Source of the DNA: Bacteroidota bacterium
GTDB lineage: Bacteria > Bacteroidota > Bacteroidia > Bacteroidales > JAAUTT01
Assembly (NCBI GenBank): GCA_030706405.1
Contig: JAUZOO010000001.1
Span: 453,762-517,761 of the forward strand
Length of the DNA stretch: 64,000 nucleotides
Direction of reading: 5' to 3'
Shown: positions 8,209-16,400 of the stretch, in pieces
Numbering within the stretch: the first letter of the stretch is position 1
Layout: every line of letters starts with the position of its first letter
Notes under the pieces: model-generated
Database searches by the model: none
Seen by the model: the letters and a program-made list of their open reading frames with translations, nothing else
Told to the model about the DNA's origin: nothing
Position numbers and translations under genes: made by a program

Positions 8209-9321
8209 TTAATTTTGAGAAGGGAAAACTCCGGCTGTTGTTATTACGTATTGTATTGTGCAGTAAGGTTGCACATTATTAATAGGCGTTGCACTTCCGG
8301 TGATGCTGGTGTTCCCAAGGTTCACTGAACTTCCGTCGGTTACTGTAGAAAACTCGCTGCCTCGTTGAGGATTGATAGCCGGATAGTTGTTTACCGGGGT
8401 ATTGGCATTGCCAATGCCCGAGAATACTTTTGTAGTAAAAGTGCCTGTATGGGAATGAGCCGGTAAATTAGCTGTTGTTAAGGTTACACTTTCGGTTCCG
8501 GCTTGTTCTCCGGTTGTGTAAGTGCCGTAGGGGCTGGATCCCTGTCCAATGGGTATTCGGCTGCGCAAGTCGGGAAGTGCAAAATTGGTCTGTCCATTAC
8601 CTCCAAATGTTGTTCCCAGTAAAGAGAATAGAGCCAGGTTTTGGTTTATGGCTAATAATTGTCCATTGCATGCCATACAGCCGTTAGGCAATGTGCTGTT
8701 GTATGCCAGCATTTTTATTTCACCTAGATATGGAGTATCAAAACTATTAAAGATACCTTCCAGAGCGATAATGTAATTCATTGTTAAAGAAGGCTGCATA
8801 TTCGAGATCGGGGCAGAGCTGCCGGTTGTTCCCAGGGTGCTAGTTGTAATGCTGCCTGCTGCCATGGTTGAATTACTGGTGGTTGAATAGGTATTGGCTC
8901 CGGCCGAGGCTGGGATTCCTGTTAGCGGGGTGTCCGAATCTCCACTGTTCTGTGTGGCCGGATAATCAACGGAATGAACATGGGGAGGTAAGTTGGCCAT
9001 TGTAAGGGTAATATTTTCCTGCCCTGCGGTTTGGCCAAGAGCATAATTGGATAACCCGGGGCCCTGCCCTGCGCCTACTGCTACTTTTTGATTTAAGTTG
9101 GGTAATGCAAACGTATTGACTCCGTCGCCGCCATAGGTGGTCCCTATTAGATTGTACAGGTCTTCGTTTCCGCTAATTGTCAGTAAGCTCCCATCGCATA
9201 AAGCCCATCCCCTTGGGGCAAAATTCCCTGCAAATACTCTTATTTCTCCTATTGTCGGACTCTGAGCCGAGGCCAGGCATAACTGTAAAATAAAAATTGT
9301 TGATATTATAATTCGTTTCAT
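8209..9321 (-). CDS. Exported protein with two phage tail-collar domains
   Basis: The 370-residue product has a signal peptide (MKRIIISTIFILQLCLASAQ) followed by two tandem tail-collar (Mdp/microcystin-dependent-protein type) domains. The first starts at GEIRVFAGNFAPRGWALCDG and the second at GEIKMLAYNSTLPNGCMACNG near 200. Both contain the family's LYxLIGTTYGGxG / LFSLLGTTFGGNG and FALPDLRSR blocks and end in a MQPS/VQPY-type segment. Such domains trimerise in phage short tail fibres, but no phage structural or packaging genes are near. It belongs to the minus-strand island between two T9SS genes, 42 bases from the next collar gene. The signal peptide implies periplasmic or surface location. 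Function unknown. Confidence 0.8.
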   Translation of the reverse strand: MKRIIISTIFILQLCLASAQSPTIGEIRVFAGNFAPRGWALCDGSLLTISGNEDLYNLIGTTYGGDGVNTFALPNLNQKVAVGAGQGPGLSNYALGQTAGQENITLTMANLPPHVHSVDYPATQNSGDSDTPLTGIPASAGANTYSTTSNSTMAAGSITTSTLGTTGSSAPISNMQPSLTMNYIIALEGIFNSFDTPYLGEIKMLAYNSTLPNGCMACNGQLLAINQNLALFSLLGTTFGGNGQTNFALPDLRSRIPIGQGSSPYGTYTTGEQAGTESVTLTTANLPAHSHTGTFTTKVFSGIGNANTPVNNYPAINPQRGSEFSTVTDGSSVNLGNTSITGSATPINNVQPYCTIQYVITTAGVFPSQN

Positions 9322-9363
9322 ATGCTCATTCAGATTGTTAATCGTGTTTTTAAATCTATTGTT

Positions 9364-9954
9364 TTAATAAGGACGTGAAGGAAAAACCCCAGACATACAT
9401 ATACACCAACGCAGTACCAGGTATGGTTGCATATTATAAACAGGAGTATTAAGGCCTATCGGCGAAATTTTAAGATTTGTGCTGGCTGAGGTACTGTTGG
9501 TAACAGTACTGTATTCATTCCCGCGGGCTGGGTTTACGGCATAATAGCCGGGTTTGGCTGAGGTGCCGGAAGCACTATTGCAGGGCATGGCTGTAATGTT
9601 CAGGGTATGGGTATGGGCAGGTAATTGAGATACTAATAATGTATTGGTAGTAGTACCTCCTATAGCCCCAAGATCAAAGAATGAAGGGTTGAATGATATT
9701 ATTGCTCTTCCGCGTAAATCGGGAAGTGCAAAATTGTTCGTTCCATTACCGCCATAGTATGTACCAAGTATGCCAAACAACGCCGAGTTTTGAGCGATTG
9801 ACAAAAGCTGTCCTTCACAAGAAGCCCAGTTTCTTGGGGTAAAACCATAAGGGAAAAGGCGTAATTCGCCAATGAATGCATCAGTCTGTGCGGCAACTTT
9901 TGAGGTTGACAGAACGCTCAATAACAAAATGTAAAAAAAGAGTTTTTGTTTCAT
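9364..9954 (-). CDS. Exported single tail-collar domain protein
   Basis: The 196-residue protein has a signal peptide (MKQKLFFYILLLSVLSTSKVAAQ) and one tail-collar domain covering the rest: GELRLFPYGFTPRNWASCEG, LFGILGTYYGGNG, FALPDLRGR, and a terminal MQPYLVLRWCICMSGVFPSR. It corresponds to one half of the two-domain neighbour downstream, suggesting duplication and fusion. It lies 42 bases before that gene and 42 bases after the 653-residue T9SS gene, consistent with one operon. No enzyme motif is present. Confidence 0.8.
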   Translation of the reverse strand: MKQKLFFYILLLSVLSTSKVAAQTDAFIGELRLFPYGFTPRNWASCEGQLLSIAQNSALFGILGTYYGGNGTNNFALPDLRGRAIISFNPSFFDLGAIGGTTTNTLLVSQLPAHTHTLNITAMPCNSASGTSAKPGYYAVNPARGNEYSTVTNSTSASTNLKISPIGLNTPVYNMQPYLVLRWCICMSGVFPSRPY

Positions 9955-9996
9955 TGTGATTGGTTTAGGTTTAGGTTTTTCGAATTATATCGTTAA

Positions 9997-11958
9997 TTAT
10001 TCCATCAATATTACTTTAAACGTTTGTTCATTGCCGCCGGGAGAAGCAATGCGAACGATACATACGCCTGTCGGAATATTATTTTTGTCAATGGTTTGTG
10101 CATTGTCCGAAGTCAGCTTGACGGAACCTAAGTTGCGGCCACTGGTGTCATACAGCCTGGCGATACTTCCGTTAAGATGGTTACCCGTTATATGAATCGT
10201 TTTATGTACCGCGTAAACTCTTAAAGTTTCGTTGCCGGTAGCCGCTGTTAAATTTGTTGAGGCATTGTTGTTAGCCGCGATAGCTTCGGCGGTATGCAGA
10301 TAGAACCTTCCTATACCCGAGGTCCCGGCTTCGACGGTAGTGGAGTAACTAGCACCGTTGCTAAGTGAAGTAAATGAGCCCGATGTTCTGTCTTCCAGAA
10401 TTATTTTGCAATCGGCAGGTAATTGGGCTGTTTCGGCACTAAAGGTTATTTTACCTCCGGCTTTGCAATCGAGGCCAAGAGGGATAACCAGACTGTCGTA
10501 TGTCTCGGGAAGGCACTGCAAGGCAAAATCCTTTCCGTTGTCGTTTACTAAGCGGGAGTAAAGATTTACTGTTTTGGTTCCGCGCAATAACCCTGCATCG
10601 TACGAAGGGTCGAGGCCTTTGGTCATGGTATTGTTGAAAGCTATAATTGTGGATGCCGTATCGCCCTCTCCGGCCATTCTTAGCCGTATTGCCGGCCAGG
10701 GGGCACGGGTGGCTTTCAGGCGTATCATGTTTTGATGAAACTGCATTTGGGGCATAAATTGTATTTTGGCATTATTGGATGCCGCTTTAACAAAGAAACC
10801 CTGGCCGGGTGCCACAAAATCCTGGGTAAAACCGGTAGGGGCTTTGCTGATGACGGTGTAATCATTTCGGCCTCCGGTATAGCCGGGTTGCTCGTCCCAA
10901 AGATAGATGCAGGCATAAGCAGGGTCGAGGCTGCTTGCATTAAAGGCAAGGAAAGAGCTCGTCTCACTGTTAACGTCAATTGCAGACGTGAGGGGGTTAC
11001 CAATGCAGTTCCATCCTTCTGTTCCGGTCTTAGTAAGAGGTATTTCGAAGAAACTGGGTGTCAGAAAGCCCGTAAAAGTAACTGTTCCATCGCTTGTCCT
11101 GCGAATGCCATATCCTTTGCCCCATTCAAAAAAGTTAGATGTAGAGGAGGTGAAATAGTTATTCCAACTGTTGGATGTTTCATTGTAATCCATCATACCA
11201 TACTTCCCATTTTTCAATGGAATTTCATTGGCCGAATTCTGTAGGAATGAGTTGATAGGTAATGAGACAGCCGGCGAAATAATGTGCCAATTATTGCCGG
11301 TTAGGTAATACTCAATACTGGCATTAACAGGTGCAAAACAATTGTTGATGAATGAGGCCATAGAGCCGACATTACTTTGGAGCGTTAACTGGTTGGTTTG
11401 GAGCGGAGCAATGGCTGTTACGGAAGCCATTGGGGCAACAGTAATATTGGAAGCATAAGCCGGTTGGTTAATCATAACAAAACCTATGGGTATAAATACA
11501 TTTGTAGGAATACCCGGAACGCCGTTTGTCCAGTTTGCGGCCTCAGACCAGTTGTTATCTTTAGCTCCTGTCCATATACTATTGATTGCTCCCGGTGTTA
11601 TGGGCGGTGTTGAGAAAGAAGGGTTACTGGTTCCTATTGTATTGGTTGCCGTAATGGTAAAAGTATATGGCGTACCATTGGTTAAACCGGTTATCGTAAG
11701 AGAAGTGGTTGTGCCAGAAACTGTAATGTTTCCGGGATTTGATGTTACGGCGTAACTGGTAATTTCGGAGCCACCGTTATTCATAGGTGGTGCAAAGATT
11801 ATGGTTACCAGGCCGTCGCCTGCTGTTACCATTCCCGGCATCGGTGCGTCGGGAGGGGTGGGTGTTTGTGCCGTTAGTTTTGCAGACAGCATACCAATGC
11901 TCAATATCAGGATTAACGTGTTAAGATGGCGTGAAAATAAGGCGTAGTTCTGATTCAT
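9997..11958 (-). CDS. Secreted FN3 protein with T9SS sorting domain
   Basis: I choose the ATG at 11956-11958 (MNQNYALFSRHLNT), because the open frame upstream only offers a TTG at 12000 and the MNQ start gives a proper signal peptide ending in KLTAQ. The 653-residue product then has one fibronectin-III-like domain (about 35-115, with GLTNGTPYTFTITATN). A short beta-rich linker (IWTGAKDNNWSEAANWTNG) leads into the long shared C-terminal block starting YYLTGNNWHIISP, ending in a T9SS sorting domain (LYDTSGRNLGS, EQTFKVILME). A TACTTTTG box (minus strand, 11998-12005) upstream fits a Bacteroidota -7 element. The gene lies directly downstream of the kinase relic. Probably a structural surface protein; no catalytic residues recognised. 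Confidence 0.82.
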   Translation of the reverse strand: MNQNYALFSRHLNTLILILSIGMLSAKLTAQTPTPPDAPMPGMVTAGDGLVTIIFAPPMNNGGSEITSYAVTSNPGNITVSGTTTSLTITGLTNGTPYTFTITATNTIGTSNPSFSTPPITPGAINSIWTGAKDNNWSEAANWTNGVPGIPTNVFIPIGFVMINQPAYASNITVAPMASVTAIAPLQTNQLTLQSNVGSMASFINNCFAPVNASIEYYLTGNNWHIISPAVSLPINSFLQNSANEIPLKNGKYGMMDYNETSNSWNNYFTSSTSNFFEWGKGYGIRRTSDGTVTFTGFLTPSFFEIPLTKTGTEGWNCIGNPLTSAIDVNSETSSFLAFNASSLDPAYACIYLWDEQPGYTGGRNDYTVISKAPTGFTQDFVAPGQGFFVKAASNNAKIQFMPQMQFHQNMIRLKATRAPWPAIRLRMAGEGDTASTIIAFNNTMTKGLDPSYDAGLLRGTKTVNLYSRLVNDNGKDFALQCLPETYDSLVIPLGLDCKAGGKITFSAETAQLPADCKIILEDRTSGSFTSLSNGASYSTTVEAGTSGIGRFYLHTAEAIAANNNASTNLTAATGNETLRVYAVHKTIHITGNHLNGSIARLYDTSGRNLGSVKLTSDNAQTIDKNNIPTGVCIVRIASPGGNEQTFKVILME

Positions 11959-12021
11959 CTTTATTATGATATGATTAGGCTTAAAATAAACAGTCGGCAA
12001 AAGTAATTTATTTTACTTTAT

Positions 12022-12162
12022 TTACGTTTATCTTCCTGTTGTAATGGTTAAAACAAAATAAGCTGGTTCTTCGAGGGGCAGGAAATGATGGTTGGGCTGA
12101 AGTCATATTATATATGTGTCTTCAGACGATTTCGAAATAAATCCGGGTGAGGGGACGAGCAT
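12022..12162 (-). pseudogene. Decayed 5' fragment of a PqqD/HPr-kinase-like gene
   Basis: The minus strand reads MLVPSPGFISKSSED...YII, a TGA stop, then LQPNHHFLPLEEPAYFV. The intact kinase at 4099-5247 reads MSVHSPILISKSKQ...YVTW, then LQPNHHFLTLEEPAWFV. The stop replaces Trp22 (TGG to TGA), further small indels follow, and homology fades after about 12022, so roughly the first 45 codons remain. The upstream hairpin is also conserved at the same spacing. This is clear evidence that the peptide-kinase module was once duplicated and the kinase of one copy was lost. Too short to appear as an open reading frame. Confidence 0.8.
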
Positions 12163-12191
12163 ATATCTGTTTAAAGGTTTGAATATAAAAA

Positions 12192-12224
12192 AAAACTGTC
12201 AGGTATTTAATACCTGACAGTTTT
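12192..12224 (-). terminator. Perfect hairpin upstream of the kinase relic
   Basis: Two perfectly complementary 16-nt arms (12192-12207 and 12209-12224) flank a single central T; on the minus strand the structure ends in a T-tract. It is homologous to the hairpin at 5274-5309 and keeps the same distance to the (decayed) kinase start. It now serves as the terminator of the DUF6261-like gene that lies 27 bases upstream. Confidence 0.75.
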
Positions 12225-12251
12225 CATCTGCGCTCGGATGGATTTGATTTT

Positions 12252-12998
12252 TTATTTGTTACTGGCAGTTATAGGTGTTTTTTCTTTATCGTCTTTGGCT
12301 GCACGGCCTTTGCGTTGGGCGAGGGTGGAGGCGAATTTATCCACACGGGTATTTAGTTCTTGTGTAAAAACTTCGAGTTCTTTGCTGCTGTTTAGCAACA
12401 GCATGGCATCGATACGGTCGGCGATGTTGCGGTAAGCAACGTCGATGTCGATACGTATTTGCTTCATGGTCAGGTCGGGTTTGGCCGAATCTTCCGAATA
12501 ACGGTTTTTCATTAGCGCATCGAAAACTTGGTTTTTGCTGTTAAGTTCGGTAATCCAGTCGGTAAGGCTCAGCAATGCAAAGTCGGCGGTGTACCCGTTT
12601 TGGGCTTCCTGCACTAACTTATTAATGGCTGCCGTTTCTTCGTCGTATGATTTACGGGCAACGTTTCCAAAGGTATCGAGCAGGATTTGCAGGCGGGCTG
12701 CTGCTTCGCGCTTATCGGTGCTGAAATGGTTAAGCGATGATTTTACACCATCGGCCAAGCCACGGAAAATGATATCGCGTTCGTTATCGGCATTGACAAT
12801 TTGTTCGGTGGTAGCACTTTTACGTATGAGCAGCAATACCGAGCCTTCCTGTATGTAAAGGGGCTGGTATGCCGAATAGGCGGCATCGATGTTGAGGGGT
12901 TGTGCCCCGTATTTCTCTACGAGGTCTTTAAATTCGGTGTGGAACTGATAATGTTCCTCGTTGTGCAGGTCGGCTAAGCGAATTTTTGAAGTTTTCAT
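12252..12998 (-). CDS. DUF6261-like helical protein
   Basis: The 248-residue product is soluble, almost entirely helical by composition, with no signal peptide. It begins MKTSKIRLADLHNEEHYQFH, continues with a region ending in RDIIFRGLADGVKSSLNHF near residue 95, and finishes with a basic, lysine-rich tail. This matches my memory of the Bacteroidota-specific family DUF6261, whose function is unknown. The gene interrupts what would otherwise be the peptide-hairpin-kinase arrangement of the second module. It is preceded by an unusual array of five 42-bp repeats, so both the gene and the array may have arrived together. I cannot say more about its role. Confidence 0.6.
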   Translation of the reverse strand: MKTSKIRLADLHNEEHYQFHTEFKDLVEKYGAQPLNIDAAYSAYQPLYIQEGSVLLLIRKSATTEQIVNADNERDIIFRGLADGVKSSLNHFSTDKREAAARLQILLDTFGNVARKSYDEETAAINKLVQEAQNGYTADFALLSLTDWITELNSKNQVFDALMKNRYSEDSAKPDLTMKQIRIDIDVAYRNIADRIDAMLLLNSSKELEVFTQELNTRVDKFASTLAQRKGRAAKDDKEKTPITASNK

Positions 12999-13045
12999 GG
13001 GGTTGAAGGTTTAGTGTTATTAACTATTTAGAGTATTTTTTTGCC

Positions 13046-13239
13046 GCAGGCCTGCGCGGAGGTAGTAACCCTTGTTGAAAACCTCAAGCAGCCCTGCGGG
13101 AAGGTTTCAACCAAGGTTAAAAGTCTCCTGCAGGGCTGCATGGGGTTTCCCTCAAGGGGTGAAAGTTTCCCGTAGCCTTACGCGAGGGTAGTAACTTTTG
13201 TGGAAAGTCCCGCGTAGGCCTGCGACTGTTTTTTGAATT
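13046..13239. repeat. Five-unit 42-bp tandem repeat array with palindromic cores
   Basis: Five GC-rich cores (GCAGGCCTGC, GCAGCCCTGC, GCAGGGCTGC, GTAGCCTTAC, GTAGGCCTGC) begin at 13046, 13088, 13130, 13172 and 13214, exactly 42 bases apart. The segments between them also resemble one another (gaaAGTtTcCc and GGtagTAAC blocks). The array fills the gap between small peptide 2 and the DUF6261-like gene. No frame is open across it. It is not a CRISPR: the whole unit repeats and there are no unique spacers. Confidence 0.75.
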
Positions 13240-13422
13240 TTAGGGAAGACTCCCTGGGGTTCCAGATGTACCAGGATCGGCTTTAGCCGGATTGCTGAAC
13301 AACATCATCATGGTAGCTGCCGAAAAAGCGATGTATCCGGCTTTTACCAGGGCTTGTTTGCGGTCGATTTTTTGTTCTTCACCGGTCTTCTTCTCGTTGG
13401 TTAATTTCTTTGGTGTTTCCAT
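13240..13422 (-). CDS. Small leader-like peptide 2, candidate precursor
   Basis: The 60-residue product is a paralogue of the peptide at 5349-5537. The first 48 residues align without gaps (METPKKLTNEKKTGEE, KIDRKQALVKAGYIA, TMMMLFSNPAKA). The remaining 12 residues, DPGTSGTPGSLP, share nothing with the other peptide's tail except being Ser/Thr/Pro-rich and cysteine-free. The RKQAL...KAGYIA segment with the following hydrophobic stretch looks like a Tat- or Sec-type signal, and AKA is a good cleavage site. It follows a T9SS gene by 76 bases, the same distance as peptide 1. Its own kinase is a relic, so any modification would have to come from the intact kinase of the first module. Confidence 0.62.
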   Translation of the reverse strand: METPKKLTNEKKTGEEQKIDRKQALVKAGYIAFSAATMMMLFSNPAKADPGTSGTPGSLP

Positions 13423-13449
13423 ATGTGTTAATTTACGATTTACGATTAT

Positions 13450-13489
13450 GATTCAGAGTTCAGGGTCATTTAATCCTGAACTCTGAATC
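13450..13489 (-). terminator. Long hairpin after the 1160-residue T9SS gene
   Basis: A perfect 15-bp stem (GATTCAGAGTTCAGG / CCTGAACTCTGAATC) with a 10-nt loop lies ten bases past the stop codon. It occupies the same position as the hairpin at 5587-5610, between a T9SS gene and a small peptide gene, and may end or slow transcription there or protect the mRNA 3' end. Confidence 0.6.
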
Positions 13490-13498
13490 CTTGAATTC

Positions 13499-16400
13499 TT
13501 ATTCCATCACTACTTTAAACGTATTTACTTTTCCGTCGGCAGTAGCGATGCGTACCATGTACATTCCAGCCGGAAGGGCGCTTTCGTCTAAAGTTTGTGT
13601 ATTATCCGAGGTAAGTTTATACATGCCATAACTGCGACCGTTGAGGTCGTAGACTTTGGCTGTGCTACCGCTGAGGTTGCTTCCATAGATGTAAACAACT
13701 TTGTGGATTGCATAAACCTTGAGGTTTTCGCCTTTGGTAAGATCGACTGCGGTAGTGCCATTGCTGTTACCGGTGGTAGCGCTGGAGGTATGCAGGAAGA
13801 AGCGTCCGGTGCCGGTACTATTGGCGTCCACAGTGGCAGAATAGGAAGCACCGTTGGCCAGTGAGGTAAAGGTGCCGGTTGTTTTGTCTTCGAGGATCAG
13901 CTTACAATCGGCAGGCAATTCGGCAGTTTCGGCAGAGAAAATGAGCTTGCTACCGGATTTGCTTTCCACTCCAACCGGAATAATCAGGCTGTCGTAAGTG
14001 TCGGGTAAACATTGGATGGCGAAGTTGGTACCGTTATCGTTTACCAGGCGTGTGTAGAGGCTTACCGTTTTTGTACCACGCAATAATCCGGCATCGTACG
14101 AAGGATCGAGCCCTTTGCTCATGCTGTTGTTAAAGGCAACTACGGTGGAAGTGGTATCGGTGTTGTCGGTAACCTTAAGACGTATGGCCGGCCATATAGC
14201 TTTGGTGGCTTTTACGGCTATGCTGTTCTGATGGGACTGCATGGCCGACTTAAAGCTTATGGTTCCGGCACTGGCAGCTTTAATAAAGAATCCCTGGCCT
14301 GGAGCTACATAACTTTGAGCGAGTATCTTGTCGTTGAAAAAACTAATAGGTGCTGCTCCAATAATTTTATAATCGCAACGGTTGCCGGTATAACTTGCTT
14401 GCTGATCCCAAAGGTAAACGCAAGCAAAGCTTGTAGCAAGTTTACTTGTGTTTTCTGTCAGGAAGGGAGTACCTGCGGCGTTAATGTTGATTGACGATGA
14501 ATATGGATTACCAATACAATTCCAACCATTACCGTTTTTTGTGACATTAACAGTAAAGTCACCGTTCTTAAGAGCTCCTTTATAAACTACCGATGTTGCT
14601 ACCGATGGTTGTAAACCGTAACCTGTTCCGGATTCTAAATTAGCAGAAGTCATAGCGGTTGAGAAATAGTTTGCTTCTGCATCAGTCCCGCTGGTTGCGG
14701 TGTTCCAGGTATCGGACGACTCTTTGTATTTCATCATTTTGTAATAAGTACTGGTACCTGCCGATGCAATAGAGGCGGAGTTGTCGGTTAAAAATGAACT
14801 GATGGCTTCGCCGGTTACAGGTGGCGAAACGATATGCCATTGGTTTGCGGTGAGATAGCTTTTAACAACTGTAGTACCGGCTGTAATGGTTCCGTTGTTG
14901 ATTAACGAAGCCAGGGCACTTGAGCTTGCATCGAGGGTAAGCGTTCCTGTTACGGTTAATGTTTTTCCCGAACTAATGGTTAATGCAGCTCCGGGTGAAA
15001 CGGTTAAATTAGTTATGGTTGCATCAGCATCAACAGTACAGGTGCCGGATGATGTTATGGTGACACTGGTTGGTGTGCCGGGTATTCCATTTGACCACGT
15101 GCCTGTGCTCCAGTTTCCTGTGCCGATCCATGATGAGGTTGTAGCTCCTGGGGTAACACTGTTAGAAGCAGCGGAAGCCGCACTTGTGCCAGCTCCATTT
15201 GTAGCCGTAACAGTAAAGGTATAGGAGGTTCCGTTGGTTAATCCAGTAACGGCAATTGGGCTTATAGTGTTTGTCCCTGTTTTTCCTCCAGGAATGGATG
15301 TTACCGTATATCCGGTAATAGCACTACCCCCATTTGAAGGAGGAGCCGTAAAGGTTACCGATGCCTGTCCATCTCCGGCGGTTGCCGTTCCAATGGATGG
15401 AGCACCTGCAACAACTGCATTAACACTAAAACTTCGAGTAACCGTAGAAGCTGCGTTATAGGCACTGTTACCAGCCTGATCGGCATTTATTGTACATGTC
15501 CCCGGGGCTACGAATGCTAGAGTACCTCCGCTGGTAATTGTACAAACACCGGTAGTGCTTGAAGTAAATGTCGGCGTAAGCCCGGAACTTGCAGTGGCTG
15601 TTAATGTAGGAGTCGTCCCATAAAATTGAGTCCCTGGATTAGCAAATGTAATAGTTTGAGAGCCTTTTGGAGTAACACTGTTAGAAACCGCTGAAGCAGA
15701 ACTGGTACCAATGTCATTGGTGGCGGTAACGGTAAAAGTGTAGGCTGTACCGTTTGTTAATCCAGTAACGGTGATCGGGCTAGAGGTTCCTGTTCCTGTT
15801 TTGCCATCAGGATTAGAAGTAACAGTATATCCTGTGATAGCATTACCGCCATTTGAAGAAGGTGCATTGAAGGTTACTGATGCCTGAGCATCTCCGGCTG
15901 TTGCGGTTCCAATGGTTGGAGCTCCGGGTGCTGTACACCAGTTTAAGTATGGATAACCAGTGCTTATGTTCCAGTAATCATTCGATCCATTAGCATCTCC
16001 TACAAAATCCCAATTGGTATAAGTTGAGGATTTTTTCATATCTGAAGTGCTTGCTCCTGTTATTCCGCTATAGGCAGTTCCATTTCCAGCACCATTTGTA
16101 ATACTGCTATTTATTTCATTATTCCAAAAACAACTGGTAAATGTTCCGGTAAAACTATATATTCTACCTGCAAATCCTCCCAAATTAGTGCTTGTGCCAG
16201 AATTTGTAATTGTTCCGCATGCATAGCAATATGATATATACGTTCCATTTTGAACGTTTCCCACAAAGCTCCCTAAACCCGATGTGCTTGACATAGAACT
16301 ATTACCTGATACTGTTCCGGTGCAAAAGCAATTCAAAATGTATGAAGTATTTACTGTTGCAGATCCAATAAATCCGCCAGAGTAGGAAGTGGTATTTGCA

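Noticed and set aside
8209-9954. Prophage remnant
   Set aside because: Tail-collar domains suggested a phage, but the proteins have signal peptides and no integrase, terminase, capsid or lysis gene is near.
10732-11244. 170-codon plus-strand open frame
   Set aside because: It is antisense to the conserved C-terminal block of the 653-residue T9SS protein, and equivalent antisense frames appear in the paralogues because of shared codons.
12022-12162. Functional short gene
   Set aside because: The frame has an internal TGA at a position where the intact kinase has Trp and loses homology after about 45 codons, so I list it as a pseudogene.
13046-13239. CRISPR array
   Set aside because: The 42-bp units are repeated over their whole length and are imperfect; there are no constant repeats separated by unique spacers and no cas genes.
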